Assembly: GCA_021828345.1 (NCBI GenBank)
Contig: JAJZJI010000046.1
Location: 1 to 8,875, forward strand
Source: Microcaldota archaeon
Lineage (GTDB): Archaea; Micrarchaeota; Micrarchaeia; Micrarchaeales; Micrarchaeaceae
Direction: 5' to 3'
DNA: 8,875 bases
Shown: positions 1 through 7,918 of the stretch, piece by piece
How the letters are laid out: each line of letters opens with the position of its first letter
How positions within the stretch are numbered: the stretch's first letter is position 1
Notes under the pieces: model-generated
What the model saw: the letters and a program-made list of their open reading frames with translations, nothing else
What the model was told of the DNA's origin: nothing
The model's database searches: none
Position numbers and translations under genes: made by a program

Positions 1-303
1 ATACTCTATTATACCACGCCTTACAAGATAATTAAAGTCTATCTCTTTTGCCTGCAATTTCTTTCTTAATTCCTCTGTAAATTTGCTCTTGCCGTCCTCT
101 ACCACTAAATACGGCTTTCTTGCCCTACCCCTATCTGTTAATACGCGCACCTCATTTAATTTACGCACATATGAAACGTTTATTTCTCCAGACAATAAAC
201 CCTGGCGTCTATTCTTTCTTATCTCATTTGCAAATGCGGCGCCATCTTTTACAAAGCCAACCTGCCTTCCGTTTATATATATAGTACATTGTTGTTCTAC
301 CAT
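1..303 (-). CDS. rpoB1: DNA-directed RNA polymerase subunit B' (N-terminal part, cut by window edge)
   Basis: This is the beginning of the B' half of the archaeal RNA polymerase second-largest subunit, which carries part of the catalytic centre. Only 101 codons are visible; the gene runs off the window at base 1 with the frame still open. The protein starts MVEQQCTIYINGRQVGF and continues through EINVSYVRKLNEVRVLTDRGRARKP and LVVEDGK. These match the conserved start of B' in archaea with a divided B subunit (the external-2 region, where 'INVxY...NEVRIxTDAGRxRRP' is typical). The ATG at 301-303 lies 5 bases after the rpoB2 stop. An AAGTGAT sequence that overlaps the rpoB2 TGA can serve as the ribosome binding site, so the two genes are likely translationally coupled. 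Family identity is secure; nothing can be said about the missing C-terminus, including its zinc site. Confidence 0.95.
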   Translation of the reverse strand, partial: MVEQQCTIYINGRQVGFVKDGAAFANEIRKNRRQGLLSGEINVSYVRKLNEVRVLTDRGRARKPYLVVEDGKSKFTEELRKKLQAKEIDFNYLVRRGIIEY

Positions 304-308
304 AAAAA

Positions 309-1787
309 TCACTTCTTTGCGCTATTCATTCCCGCTATTATCTCTTCAACTCTCTTTCGTGTCATTGCCTCATCAGCTCCGACAGTTATACGTGACATCA
401 ATGCCAGATATCTAGTCAAACCTACCTCTGTACCCTCAGGTGTTTCGCTCGGGCAGATTTTTCCCAAATGAGAACCATGTATCTCTCTTGCAGCAAGATG
501 CGAGTGCTTCTTTGCCAGTGGGGATTTCACCCTTCTTAAATGTGATAGCGCGCTTACAAGATTAGTCCTATCCAAAACCTGTGATACGCCAGTCTGACCC
601 GTTGGCCATGAACCTGTACCCATAGAATATAATATTTTTTCAGTTAGCGTATCAGGATTTATATTTGTTCTAACAGTTACTCTGCGCCCTCTTGCAGTTG
701 TACGTTCTATTCTATATTTCACATCACGCACAAACGCTTTGAAGTTATTATTAAATAGAACCTCCATTAAATCGCCAGCAAGGTTTATACGTTTATTCTT
801 ATAATTATCGCGGTCATCTGGCTCTATGTACTTATATGCGACCATGGATGCGCGCTCTGCCATACTTACAAGGTATCTACCCTTCTCTATTCGCGATTCT
901 TTTAATATACCGATATGCGGTAGAATGTATGTATCTAATTGAACATCCGCTTTTTTATCCTGATACTGCTTTGCCTGATTTGGCGCAGACAATCTTCCAA
1001 GCTCAGCAAGCGCCTCAGATACGCTCATATCCTTTGCCTTGCTAACGCTTATATTTAGTATCATATCATTCTTTATCTCCTTCTCAACTATTTGATCCAA
1101 TATAGCATCATTAGATAACCCTAATGCCCTTAAAACCAAAATGAGATCAAGTCCTTTTGAAAATGTAGGGAATGTTATATTGTATATTCCATATTCATCC
1201 CTTTTTATGCTGCATTTGCCTCTAAAACTAAGCTGCGTTGTTGAGAATACTTTACATATTGTTTCCTTTGGATCTCGCGTACATATCATACGATTTGGGG
1301 CCAAATCCTCAATCCCTACCAACACACGCTCCGTACCCTTTATTATAAAATAGCCGCCAGGATCGTCTGGGTCCTCACCCTCATTTAATAATTGATCGTA
1401 AACCATATTTTTAGTATAGCATAAATCACTCTTTACCATTACAGGAAGCTCTCCTATATATGCCTCACCCATATTCACAGTCTTTTCTATGCCACTTATT
1501 ATAGGAGTATATGTAAGATACATTGGAGCTGAATATGTAAGATTTCTTATCATTGCCTCGTGAGGCATAAGATTCTTAGTTGAGCTATCTGACTCTATTA
1601 TCTTTGGCTGCTCTAGTCGTATGCTATTTAGTTTTATGCCAAAATTCTGCACATCAGGCTCTATTCTATCCTGGCTCTCTATAATTTTGTGTATACCAAT
1701 ATGTATAAAACGATTATAGCTCTCTATTTGCTGTTGAACCATAGATACTGTGGATATATAAGACTCTAAAATTTCGTGACCGCTCAT
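309..1787 (-). CDS. rpoB2: DNA-directed RNA polymerase subunit B''
   Basis: This encodes the N-terminal half of the archaeal second-largest RNA polymerase subunit (protrusion, lobe and fork), which with B' forms one wall of the DNA cleft. At 492 residues it is normal for B'' of split-subunit archaea. Visible conserved blocks are the DPGGYFIIKGTERVLVG segment (about 142-158, followed by EDLAPNRM), DDRDNYKNKRINLAGDLM (324-341, lobe), GTGSWPTGQTGVSQVLDRTN (390-409), LSHLRRV (414-420) and the fork segment ICPSETPEGTEVGL (444-457). The fork differs slightly from the common form: SHLGKICPSETPEGTE where THWGRICPSETPEGPN is usual. The protein ends at residue 492 at the known split site, with no sign of a broken fused gene. 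The ATG at 1785-1787 is preceded by AAGGTTGG, a plausible weak Shine-Dalgarno. It lies 30 bases after rpoH and 5 before rpoB1, the standard archaeal rpoH-rpoB2-rpoB1 order. Confidence 0.97.
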   Translation of the reverse strand: MSGHEILESYISTVSMVQQQIESYNRFIHIGIHKIIESQDRIEPDVQNFGIKLNSIRLEQPKIIESDSSTKNLMPHEAMIRNLTYSAPMYLTYTPIISGIEKTVNMGEAYIGELPVMVKSDLCYTKNMVYDQLLNEGEDPDDPGGYFIIKGTERVLVGIEDLAPNRMICTRDPKETICKVFSTTQLSFRGKCSIKRDEYGIYNITFPTFSKGLDLILVLRALGLSNDAILDQIVEKEIKNDMILNISVSKAKDMSVSEALAELGRLSAPNQAKQYQDKKADVQLDTYILPHIGILKESRIEKGRYLVSMAERASMVAYKYIEPDDRDNYKNKRINLAGDLMEVLFNNNFKAFVRDVKYRIERTTARGRRVTVRTNINPDTLTEKILYSMGTGSWPTGQTGVSQVLDRTNLVSALSHLRRVKSPLAKKHSHLAAREIHGSHLGKICPSETPEGTEVGLTRYLALMSRITVGADEAMTRKRVEEIIAGMNSAKK

Positions 1788-1817
1788 TAAACCAACCTTA
1801 ATTATAAAGGGGTAGTC

Positions 1818-2042
1818 TTATCCTTTTATTACGTATCTATAATAAACATACTCCCCATTTCCGTCGTCTCTTTTTATAGATATGAGCTGCCCTGGCACCG
1901 CTTTTAGCTTCTGTGCTTGTGGATCACTTGCAGGTATTTTTGGGAATTTTTCCATAGGTATTTTAAATTTCTTTGCTACTTTCTTTGCATCGCTCTCACT
2001 AAGAAGCGAATGTTCCGGGACAAGAGTATAGCTTGAAACCAA
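1818..2042 (-). CDS. rpoH: DNA-directed RNA polymerase subunit H (RPB5 C-terminal-like), TTG start
   Basis: RpoH is the small archaeal RNA polymerase subunit equivalent to the C-terminal domain of eukaryotic RPB5; it sits in the jaw near downstream DNA. The 74-residue protein has the family hallmarks: LVPEH near the N-terminus (7-11), an acidic/lysine-rich helix, FPKIPASDPQA (33-43), a PGQLISIKR strand (50-58) and the terminal YVYYRYVIKG (65-74). Length is typical. The start is unusual. The frame has no ATG or GTG near the expected N-terminus, so TTG at 2040-2042 is the best choice. A GGTGAG Shine-Dalgarno-like run (2046-2051) lies 3 bases upstream. An ATG at 2051-2053 is in another frame. 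It is the first gene of the RNA polymerase operon. Confidence 0.95.
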   Translation of the reverse strand: MVSSYTLVPEHSLLSESDAKKVAKKFKIPMEKFPKIPASDPQAQKLKAVPGQLISIKRDDGNGEYVYYRYVIKG

Positions 2043-2045
2043 TGG

Positions 2046-2051
2046 CTCACC
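2046..2051 (-). promoter_or_regulatory. Ribosome binding site that supports the TTG start of rpoH
   Basis: Minus-strand GGTGAG matches the archaeal anti-Shine-Dalgarno core (GGAGGTGAT consensus). It lies 3-4 bases before the TTG start of rpoH, a little close but workable. It is the main sequence support for translation starting at TTG. Confidence 0.55.
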
Positions 2052-2074
2052 ATAAAAGAAAACATAGATACGCG

Positions 2075-2094
2075 ACTAATATAGATATATTAAA
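2075..2094 (-). promoter_or_regulatory. TATA-type promoter of the rpoH-rpoB2-rpoB1 operon
   Basis: The minus strand reads TTTAATATATCTATATTAG here. It offers one TATA-like box centred near 2090 and a second near 2080. A start site about 25 bases downstream would fall near 2055-2065, leaving a short leader that includes the GGTGAG ribosome binding site. The position between the glycosyltransferase end and rpoH supports an independent promoter. Which of the two boxes is used cannot be told from sequence. Confidence 0.5.
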
Positions 2095-2121
2095 AAGAAA
2101 ATATTAAATAGCTTCCTATTT
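2095..2121 (-). terminator. Possible terminator of the glycosyltransferase unit (small hairpin plus T-rich tract)
   Basis: Bases 2106-2121 form a perfect 6-bp inverted repeat with a 4-base loop (AAATAG-GAAG-CTATTT on the minus strand). It is followed on the minus strand by AATATTTTCTTTTT. The stem is AU-rich and weak. T-rich tracts alone can end archaeal transcription, so the tract may be the real signal. It lies about 55-80 bases after the glycosyltransferase stop and directly abuts the rpoH TATA box. Confidence 0.35.
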
Positions 2122-2174
2122 CACTAGCATAATGTATGCTGCAATATGTAATACGTAAACACATGCTTTTTTAT

Positions 2175-3263
2175 TTAATTCTGCTCCAATTTATATGTTC
2201 TGCCTCGCCAGGTTATAGTTTTTGCACTTCTTGCATTTAAAAGATTTAATATATATATAAAATTTATAATCAATGAGGCTATTGCTATACGCAAATCTAA
2301 AATTTTCGAGCGTTTATATGATTTTATTATACCTATCGCAAAAGGCAGTAGCAACAAAAATATCAAGGCATTATAAAATGTACCAATAATAATTGATGAC
2401 ACCAATAATATTATGTTCATTGCATAAAAGTATATACCATAATTTAATATCTTTTTATTTCCAAGAACCATCAATGCAGTCTGCCTATTTGACCATTCCA
2501 TAAATTTGCGCACGCCATCATTTGATGGTATTCTGACTAAGCCATAACGTATATATGCAATATCAAGATTGCGCTCCTTTGCTATCCTAGTAAGGGCTAT
2601 ATCGTCAGAAAGCGCCCTACCAAAACGTTCTAACGCCAAATCATCTATAAATGAACTCCTAAATGCCATGCTGCCACCCCATGCAAAGCGAGTTTTTTTA
2701 TTCTCCATAAGTCCCAAACCCACAAAACCCCAAACAGTCTTTACATATGCCCAAAATCCAGTCTTTTTTGTGGGGATAAACAATGGGAATGTTGTCACAA
2801 TCCCAATATTTTTATCATATAGGGGACTTATCAATGAACTGAGCCAATTTTTGGCACAGATCGTATCTGAGTCCACAACAACAAAAACATCATATGCTTC
2901 TCTATACGCCAAAAATGCCGTTGCAAGTGAGCGCACCTTTCCGCTTGCGCGCGCAAATCTTTTATTATCGCTCAGAATATATTTTAACCCTAATTTTTTA
3001 ATGGACGTTAATGCGGCATCATTTTTCGAAGCAACAACAGATATTAGGTCATAATTTTTATAATCTTGTGACAATAAGGAGCGTATGCCATTCTCCAATT
3101 CCAAATCATATCCTTTACATGGCAATATAACGAGCACTTTTGGAGAATATTTACCTTTTTTGTAATTCTCATTTTTTTGCTTTACAAAATTTAGCATAAC
3201 TAAAAAGAATGAGGTTAAAACCATCAAAAATAAATATGCATAAAAAAGATATATAAGATACAT
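2175..3263 (-). CDS. Membrane-bound family 2 glycosyltransferase, GT21/ceramide-glucosyltransferase-like
   Basis: This is probably a membrane enzyme that transfers a sugar from a nucleotide sugar to a lipid or other membrane acceptor; the real substrate is unknown. The 362-residue protein has an N-terminal membrane helix (about 1-26) and a GT-A domain starting at VLVILPCKG (43-51). Candidate catalytic and metal-binding motifs are DSD (131-133), AWGGSMAFR (194-202) and SDD (219-221). Three C-terminal membrane helices follow (about 276-293, 297-313, 325-343), then WRGRTYKL (352-359), a tail typical of GT21/HpnI-like proteins. The usual (Q/R)xxRW motif is not intact: the corresponding place reads WSNRQTAL (257-264). 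The ATG at 3261-3263 follows TTGTGA, a weak ribosome binding site. It begins 25 bases after the aminopeptidase stop, so cotranscription is likely. Fold assignment is firm; the GT21 label is moderately sure. Confidence 0.85.
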   Translation of the reverse strand: MYLIYLFYAYLFLMVLTSFFLVMLNFVKQKNENYKKGKYSPKVLVILPCKGYDLELENGIRSLLSQDYKNYDLISVVASKNDAALTSIKKLGLKYILSDNKRFARASGKVRSLATAFLAYREAYDVFVVVDSDTICAKNWLSSLISPLYDKNIGIVTTFPLFIPTKKTGFWAYVKTVWGFVGLGLMENKKTRFAWGGSMAFRSSFIDDLALERFGRALSDDIALTRIAKERNLDIAYIRYGLVRIPSNDGVRKFMEWSNRQTALMVLGNKKILNYGIYFYAMNIILLVSSIIIGTFYNALIFLLLLPFAIGIIKSYKRSKILDLRIAIASLIINFIYILNLLNARSAKTITWRGRTYKLEQN

Positions 3264-3288
3264 TTTTTCACAACATGTTTATTTCATT

Positions 3289-5826
3289 TCACGATATATT
3301 ATTCTTTTTTATAAAATCTATATTAATATTGATGATTTCGATTACTTGGTCATATGCCATTTTCATGTCATTACGTATATTTGATTTGTTTGAAAAAAAT
3401 TTCTTTATGCTAGATAATATATATTCATTATTTTGGGTGGCCAATACTTTAACATAAAATGGGAGCATCAGCGTTCCTGGCTCATACATTAACATTAATC
3501 GTTTCCAATTTTGCTCCACAAAATTAACAAGCAAATCCTTAGTATAAGGATTCGATGACATTGTTGCCACTATATAATGCGAATCCTGCTTTCTTACTTG
3601 AGCAGAAAGTGTAAGTGCTAAAGATTTCTTTGCAAGCATTCTATCACAAAACATGCCCATGCTGGATAGCGCCTGTAATTTTATGGCGGGCAGATTTATC
3701 GCTTTATATTTATCCAAAAGTACATTATAAACTTGCGCGCCGCCCCTAAATGCAGCATTGGCATATATTATACTGCGTAGATTGGCATCCATTTTACTCT
3801 CATCCTTTTTATATTTTTTAAACATCTCATTAAGTCTAAGCACAACAGGTTTGTATTCTAACATACTAAGATAAAATAACATGCTTGATCTCAAGGAAAT
3901 GTCTAGCATATTATCAGTCTTTTTTGTATGCCATCCAACCCTGCTTAAATTTTTAGATATTTTTGTATTCAGCATTTTAACATTTGGAGTTGATAGCTTC
4001 TCTTTTTTTACCATAGAATTTAACCAACGCATATAGGATATTATCAACAGATCCGTTTGCACATTAAATCCAAAGAGCTCATTTGCAGCTTTAGTAAAAT
4101 CATCTATTTGCAGCCTGCCGCTTCTCAAATATATAAATAAATTGCTTATAATGTCTATTGATTCTGAAGTTCGAAGCTTTTTTGATTTTATTGCATTGAT
4201 AATTTGCATAAGCATATCGTTGCTATAAAAAGACCTATAATAGCCATATTGACCATAATTTAATTTAATCCACGCCTCTTTCCCTATAGCTATTTTATGT
4301 TCTGCTTTATCCATTACCATAGTTTTTACTGCGCCGCTACTTGTTACATATTTTATAGGTATTGACCATAAATTTGCATTTTTAAAGCTTTTTGATAAAA
4401 AGAATCTTTTTTGCCTTAAAGTAATATAATTGCCGTCATGTTTTATTTCAACTATGGGATAGCCTTCTTTTACTATCCAGTCATTTACAATCTTGGATAT
4501 TTTAATATTCATGCCTTCTCTTTTTGCAGCGTCGTCGAGTGCATCCCAAAGATCACTTCGTGATGCATTACTATAACTATATTTCTTAAGGTATGCTTGC
4601 AGCCCATTTCTAAAAACTTTAGATCCTATAAAGTCTTCTAACATACGTAGTATACTTGCCCCTTTTTGATATATTATGCCACCAAATGCTGCGCTTATAT
4701 CTTCCACAGATTTTACATCGGCATATATTGCCCGCGTCCTTTTAAGATGATCTTCCGCCATTGCAGTAAGCGTATTTTTTACATATTCAGTCTTTCCGTA
4801 CATAAATTCTGGGTAGTGTTTATCTATTGATTTTGAGCTCATAAATTCTGCAAAGCTCTCATTAAGCCATATATCATCCCACCATTTCATTGTTACCAAA
4901 TCTCCAAACCATTGATGCACAAGTTCGTGTGCTATTACCTCTGCTATGCGATGCCTTGATGCCATATCAGATTTATTATTTCCAAGTATGGATACCTCTC
5001 TAAATGTTATTGCACCCCAATTTTCCATAGCACCGGCAGAAAAATCTGGCACAGCAATCAAATCAAGCTTTGGCATCTGATATTTTATACCAAAATAATT
5101 TTCATAAAATGCCAAAAACTTTTTTGCGTATTCTAACGCAATATTTGTATATGCGCGTTTTCCTGGAATTGTAACAATACGTATAGGTTTACCTTTATAC
5201 ATTCCAGTATTATATTCAAATTTGCCAACACCCAAATAAAGAAGATACGTTGACATTTTTAAGCTCTGCTTAAATGTCACCATCTTCATGCCATTTTTCA
5301 GATACTCAACTTTTAGTATTGGCATATTTGATATTGCATCATATTGCCTATCTACAACAAGTGTTATGTTAAATGTAGACTTAAATATTGGCTCGTCAAA
5401 TGAAGGGAACGCAGCACGGGCATCCGAATTTTCAAACTGGGATGATAACATATATTCTTTTTTTCCTTTATTATCATAAGAACTTCTATAAAACCCATAC
5501 ATACCGTCATTATTAATTCCGGAATAATCTATTTTTACAACCACATTTCCGCTTATTTCTCCATCCAATAGAAGTATCAGATCCTCTGCATCTGGTTTTA
5601 ATTCTATTTTAGGCTTAATAGATTTACCATTATAAATTATCTGAGCGGATAGTATCTTCAACTCTTTTATCTTCAACCTTATTTTATTAGTGGGTTTTAA
5701 CAGCTCAAGTGATATTGTCTCCTCACCGTTAAATACAAATTTTTCCATATCTGTTGTTATTTTTATTTTATAGTTTATAGGCTTAAAAACATCCGAAGGT
5801 ATCCTAAAGCTCTCCATATGAATCAT
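3289..5826 (-). CDS. M1-family zinc aminopeptidase (tricorn-interacting factor F2/F3-like)
   Basis: This is a gluzincin aminopeptidase that removes N-terminal residues from peptides, probably in the cytoplasm because no signal peptide or membrane helix is seen. The 845-residue protein has all M1 marks: an N-terminal beta domain with QFENSDARAAFPSFDEP (130-146), the exopeptidase motif GAMEN (265-269), zinc ligands in HELVH (300-304) with E323 of NESFAEF, and the transition-state tyrosine Y386 in IYQKGAS. NYGQYGYYR (523-531) then leads into a long helical C-terminal (ERAP1_C-like) domain. It is somewhat longer than the roughly 780 residues of Thermoplasma F2/F3. Only one cysteine (C727) is present. 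ATG at 5824-5826 is chosen because a TATA-like box lies 24 bases upstream; the ATG of codon 4 (5815-5817) is an alternative. By family, it would trim peptides released by the proteasome, whose beta subunit is encoded two genes upstream. That link is inferred. Confidence 0.95.
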   Translation of the reverse strand: MIHMESFRIPSDVFKPINYKIKITTDMEKFVFNGEETISLELLKPTNKIRLKIKELKILSAQIIYNGKSIKPKIELKPDAEDLILLLDGEISGNVVVKIDYSGINNDGMYGFYRSSYDNKGKKEYMLSSQFENSDARAAFPSFDEPIFKSTFNITLVVDRQYDAISNMPILKVEYLKNGMKMVTFKQSLKMSTYLLYLGVGKFEYNTGMYKGKPIRIVTIPGKRAYTNIALEYAKKFLAFYENYFGIKYQMPKLDLIAVPDFSAGAMENWGAITFREVSILGNNKSDMASRHRIAEVIAHELVHQWFGDLVTMKWWDDIWLNESFAEFMSSKSIDKHYPEFMYGKTEYVKNTLTAMAEDHLKRTRAIYADVKSVEDISAAFGGIIYQKGASILRMLEDFIGSKVFRNGLQAYLKKYSYSNASRSDLWDALDDAAKREGMNIKISKIVNDWIVKEGYPIVEIKHDGNYITLRQKRFFLSKSFKNANLWSIPIKYVTSSGAVKTMVMDKAEHKIAIGKEAWIKLNYGQYGYYRSFYSNDMLMQIINAIKSKKLRTSESIDIISNLFIYLRSGRLQIDDFTKAANELFGFNVQTDLLIISYMRWLNSMVKKEKLSTPNVKMLNTKISKNLSRVGWHTKKTDNMLDISLRSSMLFYLSMLEYKPVVLRLNEMFKKYKKDESKMDANLRSIIYANAAFRGGAQVYNVLLDKYKAINLPAIKLQALSSMGMFCDRMLAKKSLALTLSAQVRKQDSHYIVATMSSNPYTKDLLVNFVEQNWKRLMLMYEPGTLMLPFYVKVLATQNNEYILSSIKKFFSNKSNIRNDMKMAYDQVIEIININIDFIKKNNIS

Positions 5827-5845
5827 TTTATAAAATCATCACATC

Positions 5846-5854
5846 TATAAAATA
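5846..5854 (-). promoter_or_regulatory. TATA-like box of the aminopeptidase gene
   Basis: Minus-strand TATTTTATA is centred 24 bases before the ATG at 5826. That is the archaeal TATA-to-start spacing, so the transcript may begin at or within a few bases of the start codon. A GTGATGA sequence between box and ATG (5835-5841) would be a Shine-Dalgarno only if transcription started further upstream. Confidence 0.45.
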
Positions 5855-5872
5855 CTTGTTGTTATTAAATGT

Positions 5873-5893
5873 CAAAAAATAGTAAAAATAAAA
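5873..5893 (-). terminator. T-rich 3' tract after fttA (probable termination region)
   Basis: Just after the fttA stop (5905-5907), the minus strand has successive T runs of 4, 5 and 6 bases (5890-5893, 5884-5888, 5874-5879). No hairpin is evident. U-rich 3' tracts are where archaeal polymerase pauses and where FttA/aCPSF1 acts, so this is a reasonable termination region ahead of the aminopeptidase promoter. Confidence 0.45.
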
Positions 5894-5904
5894 TATACAA
5901 CATA

Positions 5905-7857
5905 CTACTTCAAACGCGTAGAATCTAAGTTTCTTGGTGCGCGTGCATCTATATGCAACATGCGCTCCGCAGCGCGCGCAAGTTCCTCGCAACTATGCTC
6001 CTCTCCGTGCATCGTAAATATATTCTTTGGTCTTGGACGTAAATCCTGCATAAAGTTTATCAGCTGCCTCCTATCACTATGACCTGAAAAACCTTCCGCG
6101 GTTGCTACATTCATATTTACCTTAAATGGCACAATCTTACCATCCTCATTAGGAAGCGGTACCTCATTTATGCCATTTTGTATGCGTCTACCTAACGATC
6201 CCGCGCTCTGATACCCTGTGAATATAAGCGTATTTTTAGGATCATCTGCAAGCCTTTTGAAATACTCGACACTGGAACCGCCATTCATCATACCTCCGCT
6301 TGCAAGTATTATCGCAGGACCTCCTTCATAAACAACATCACGCTCGCCTTTTACAACTTCAAATATCTCACTTTCGAACGGAGACCTATTATTTAATATT
6401 CTATTTTTCAAACTCTCCTTTAGATATTCTGGATATGCTGTATGTATTGCGCTAGATTCTAATATCATACCGTCAAGAAATACTGGTACATCAAAATCAT
6501 AGCTTTTCACCATAGTCATATAATTTTCAAGTACTAACTGCAACTCCTGTGCACGGCCCACCGCGAATAGAGGTATAAGCACCTTGCCTTTTCCATCTAT
6601 TGTGCGTTTTATCATCTCCATTAAATTGCGCTCTGATTCATGCCTATTTGAGGGCATTGCAGTCTTTTGATAACCATATGTACTCTCTATAAACAATGAA
6701 TCTATGCGTGGATATTTTGTTTTAGCAGGATCATATAACCTAGTAAAACCATATTTCATATCTCCTGTATGCACAATATTATACATGCCCTCTCCTATAT
6801 GTAGATGCAACGTTGCACTACCAAGAATATGCCCAGCATTATGATAGGTTAATTTTATCTCGTCAGTTATATTTGTGACCTCTCCGTAATCGCGCGTGAC
6901 CATATGTAAAAGCATCTTCTTTATATCCTTCTCCTCGTATAATGGCGCGCCACCGCTCTTTTGTACAAGTCGTATATAATCATTTAATAAAAGCGCTGTT
7001 AAATCACGAGTTGGTGGGGTGCAGTATACGGGACCAGTATATCCGAATTTATATAAATATGGAACAAACCCAGCGTGATCCATATGAGCATGCGTTAATA
7101 TTACAGCGTCAAGCTCATTTATTGATATATTGGCACTGTCAAGATAAGGAAATGCCTTATTAACATCACTATTATCATTTGCATTTATTCCTTTTATGGC
7201 CGGCTCTGGACTTATACCGCAATCAATCATTACCTTTGAGTGTGGAGTCTCTAACAATAGACTGCTTCGTCCTACCTCTCTAAATCCTCCGAGTGCTGTT
7301 ACCTTTAGCCACTCGCTCTTTAGTATCGGCGCATTTATCTTTTTACCCACAGTAGTTAAGAACTTTTTCCTAAATGCGCTCTCATTAAATAAAAGTTTTC
7401 TCACTCCAGTTATTGTATCACTAGACATCGTTGGAGTGCGCTGCGTCTTTGCCAACCATCCTGTCTTTATTGCTATTGCTTTTAATGTACTACCACTTTT
7501 ACCTATTACAAGCCCAGGTTTAAGCGATTCTATATATACCTCATTAAATTCGGGCACAAATTTTACATTATTTACAACGGCTTCCTTAGGCACGATCTCA
7601 TTTATTAGTTTCAATGCCTCTTCAGGATTCATCAATGATGCACTATCACTTCGTAGTATTATTTTCTTTTTTATAGCTATAGCTATATTTCTTATCATAT
7701 TCTCGTTTTCATAAAGAAACGCAGAATTCTTGACATATATTACTATGTCTGGACCCTCAAATTCGGATTTTACATACCCAGCCTCTTCAGGTATCATCGA
7801 TTTTATTTTTGCAAATATGTCCTCTTTTATCGTTGGTATCTCGTTATTCTCATCCAT
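5905..7857 (-). CDS. fttA: aCPSF1/FttA: KH-domain beta-CASP ribonuclease and transcription termination factor
   Basis: This is the archaeal homologue of CPSF73, a zinc-dependent nuclease that cuts nascent RNA at U-rich sites and releases RNA polymerase. The 650-residue length is normal. Two N-terminal KH-type RNA-binding regions (about 1-145) include the GKSGSTLKAI loop (119-128). The metallo-beta-lactamase domain starts near LGGFREVGRS (189-198). Its motifs are D212 (IDCG), HAHMDH (256-261), H343 in GHILGSA and D366 in HTGDMKYG. The beta-CASP region has motif A E391 (ESTYG), FAVGRAQE (431-438), ASGGMMNGG (519-527), motif B H593 (FSGHSD) and motif C H617 (MHGEEH). The tail NLDSTRLK is typical of the family. 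All expected zinc ligands are present, so it should be active. Start ATG 7855-7857 has a TATA-like box 24 bases upstream and only a weak GATG in between. A psmB gene immediately upstream is also seen in some methanogens. Confidence 0.97.
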   Translation of the reverse strand: MDENNEIPTIKEDIFAKIKSMIPEEAGYVKSEFEGPDIVIYVKNSAFLYENENMIRNIAIAIKKKIILRSDSASLMNPEEALKLINEIVPKEAVVNNVKFVPEFNEVYIESLKPGLVIGKSGSTLKAIAIKTGWLAKTQRTPTMSSDTITGVRKLLFNESAFRKKFLTTVGKKINAPILKSEWLKVTALGGFREVGRSSLLLETPHSKVMIDCGISPEPAIKGINANDNSDVNKAFPYLDSANISINELDAVILTHAHMDHAGFVPYLYKFGYTGPVYCTPPTRDLTALLLNDYIRLVQKSGGAPLYEEKDIKKMLLHMVTRDYGEVTNITDEIKLTYHNAGHILGSATLHLHIGEGMYNIVHTGDMKYGFTRLYDPAKTKYPRIDSLFIESTYGYQKTAMPSNRHESERNLMEMIKRTIDGKGKVLIPLFAVGRAQELQLVLENYMTMVKSYDFDVPVFLDGMILESSAIHTAYPEYLKESLKNRILNNRSPFESEIFEVVKGERDVVYEGGPAIILASGGMMNGGSSVEYFKRLADDPKNTLIFTGYQSAGSLGRRIQNGINEVPLPNEDGKIVPFKVNMNVATAEGFSGHSDRRQLINFMQDLRPRPKNIFTMHGEEHSCEELARAAERMLHIDARAPRNLDSTRLK

Positions 7858-7876
7858 AAAAACATCTGATATTCTC

Positions 7877-7885
7877 TTATTATAA
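7877..7885 (-). promoter_or_regulatory. TATA-like box of fttA
   Basis: Minus-strand TTATAATAA is centred 24 bases before the fttA ATG, placing the predicted start of transcription at or next to the start codon. No strong Shine-Dalgarno is present, which agrees with a leaderless mRNA. Confidence 0.45.
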
Positions 7886-7918
7886 TGTTAAACAATCAAA
7901 AACAGTAGATTTGCTAAT

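Noticed and set aside
83..415. A 110-codon plus-strand open frame across the rpoB2/rpoB1 junction.
   Set aside because: It lies opposite conserved polymerase coding sequence on both sides and has no independent support.
2127..2139. The palindrome GCATAATGTATGC between the glycosyltransferase and rpoH.
   Set aside because: The stem is only 5 bp, it has no adjacent T tract, and it is easily expected by chance in AT-rich spacer DNA.
2569..3054. A 161-codon plus-strand open frame opposite the glycosyltransferase.
   Set aside because: It is antisense to a well-supported gene and shows no recognisable domain; its composition is that of a shadow frame.
5835..5841. A GTGATGA sequence resembling box C of a C/D guide RNA.
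   Set aside because: No box D (CTGA) follows at a suitable distance; it is better explained as promoter/leader sequence of the aminopeptidase.
7196..7714. A 172-codon plus-strand open frame opposite fttA.
   Set aside because: It is the complement of conserved fttA coding sequence and has no family features.
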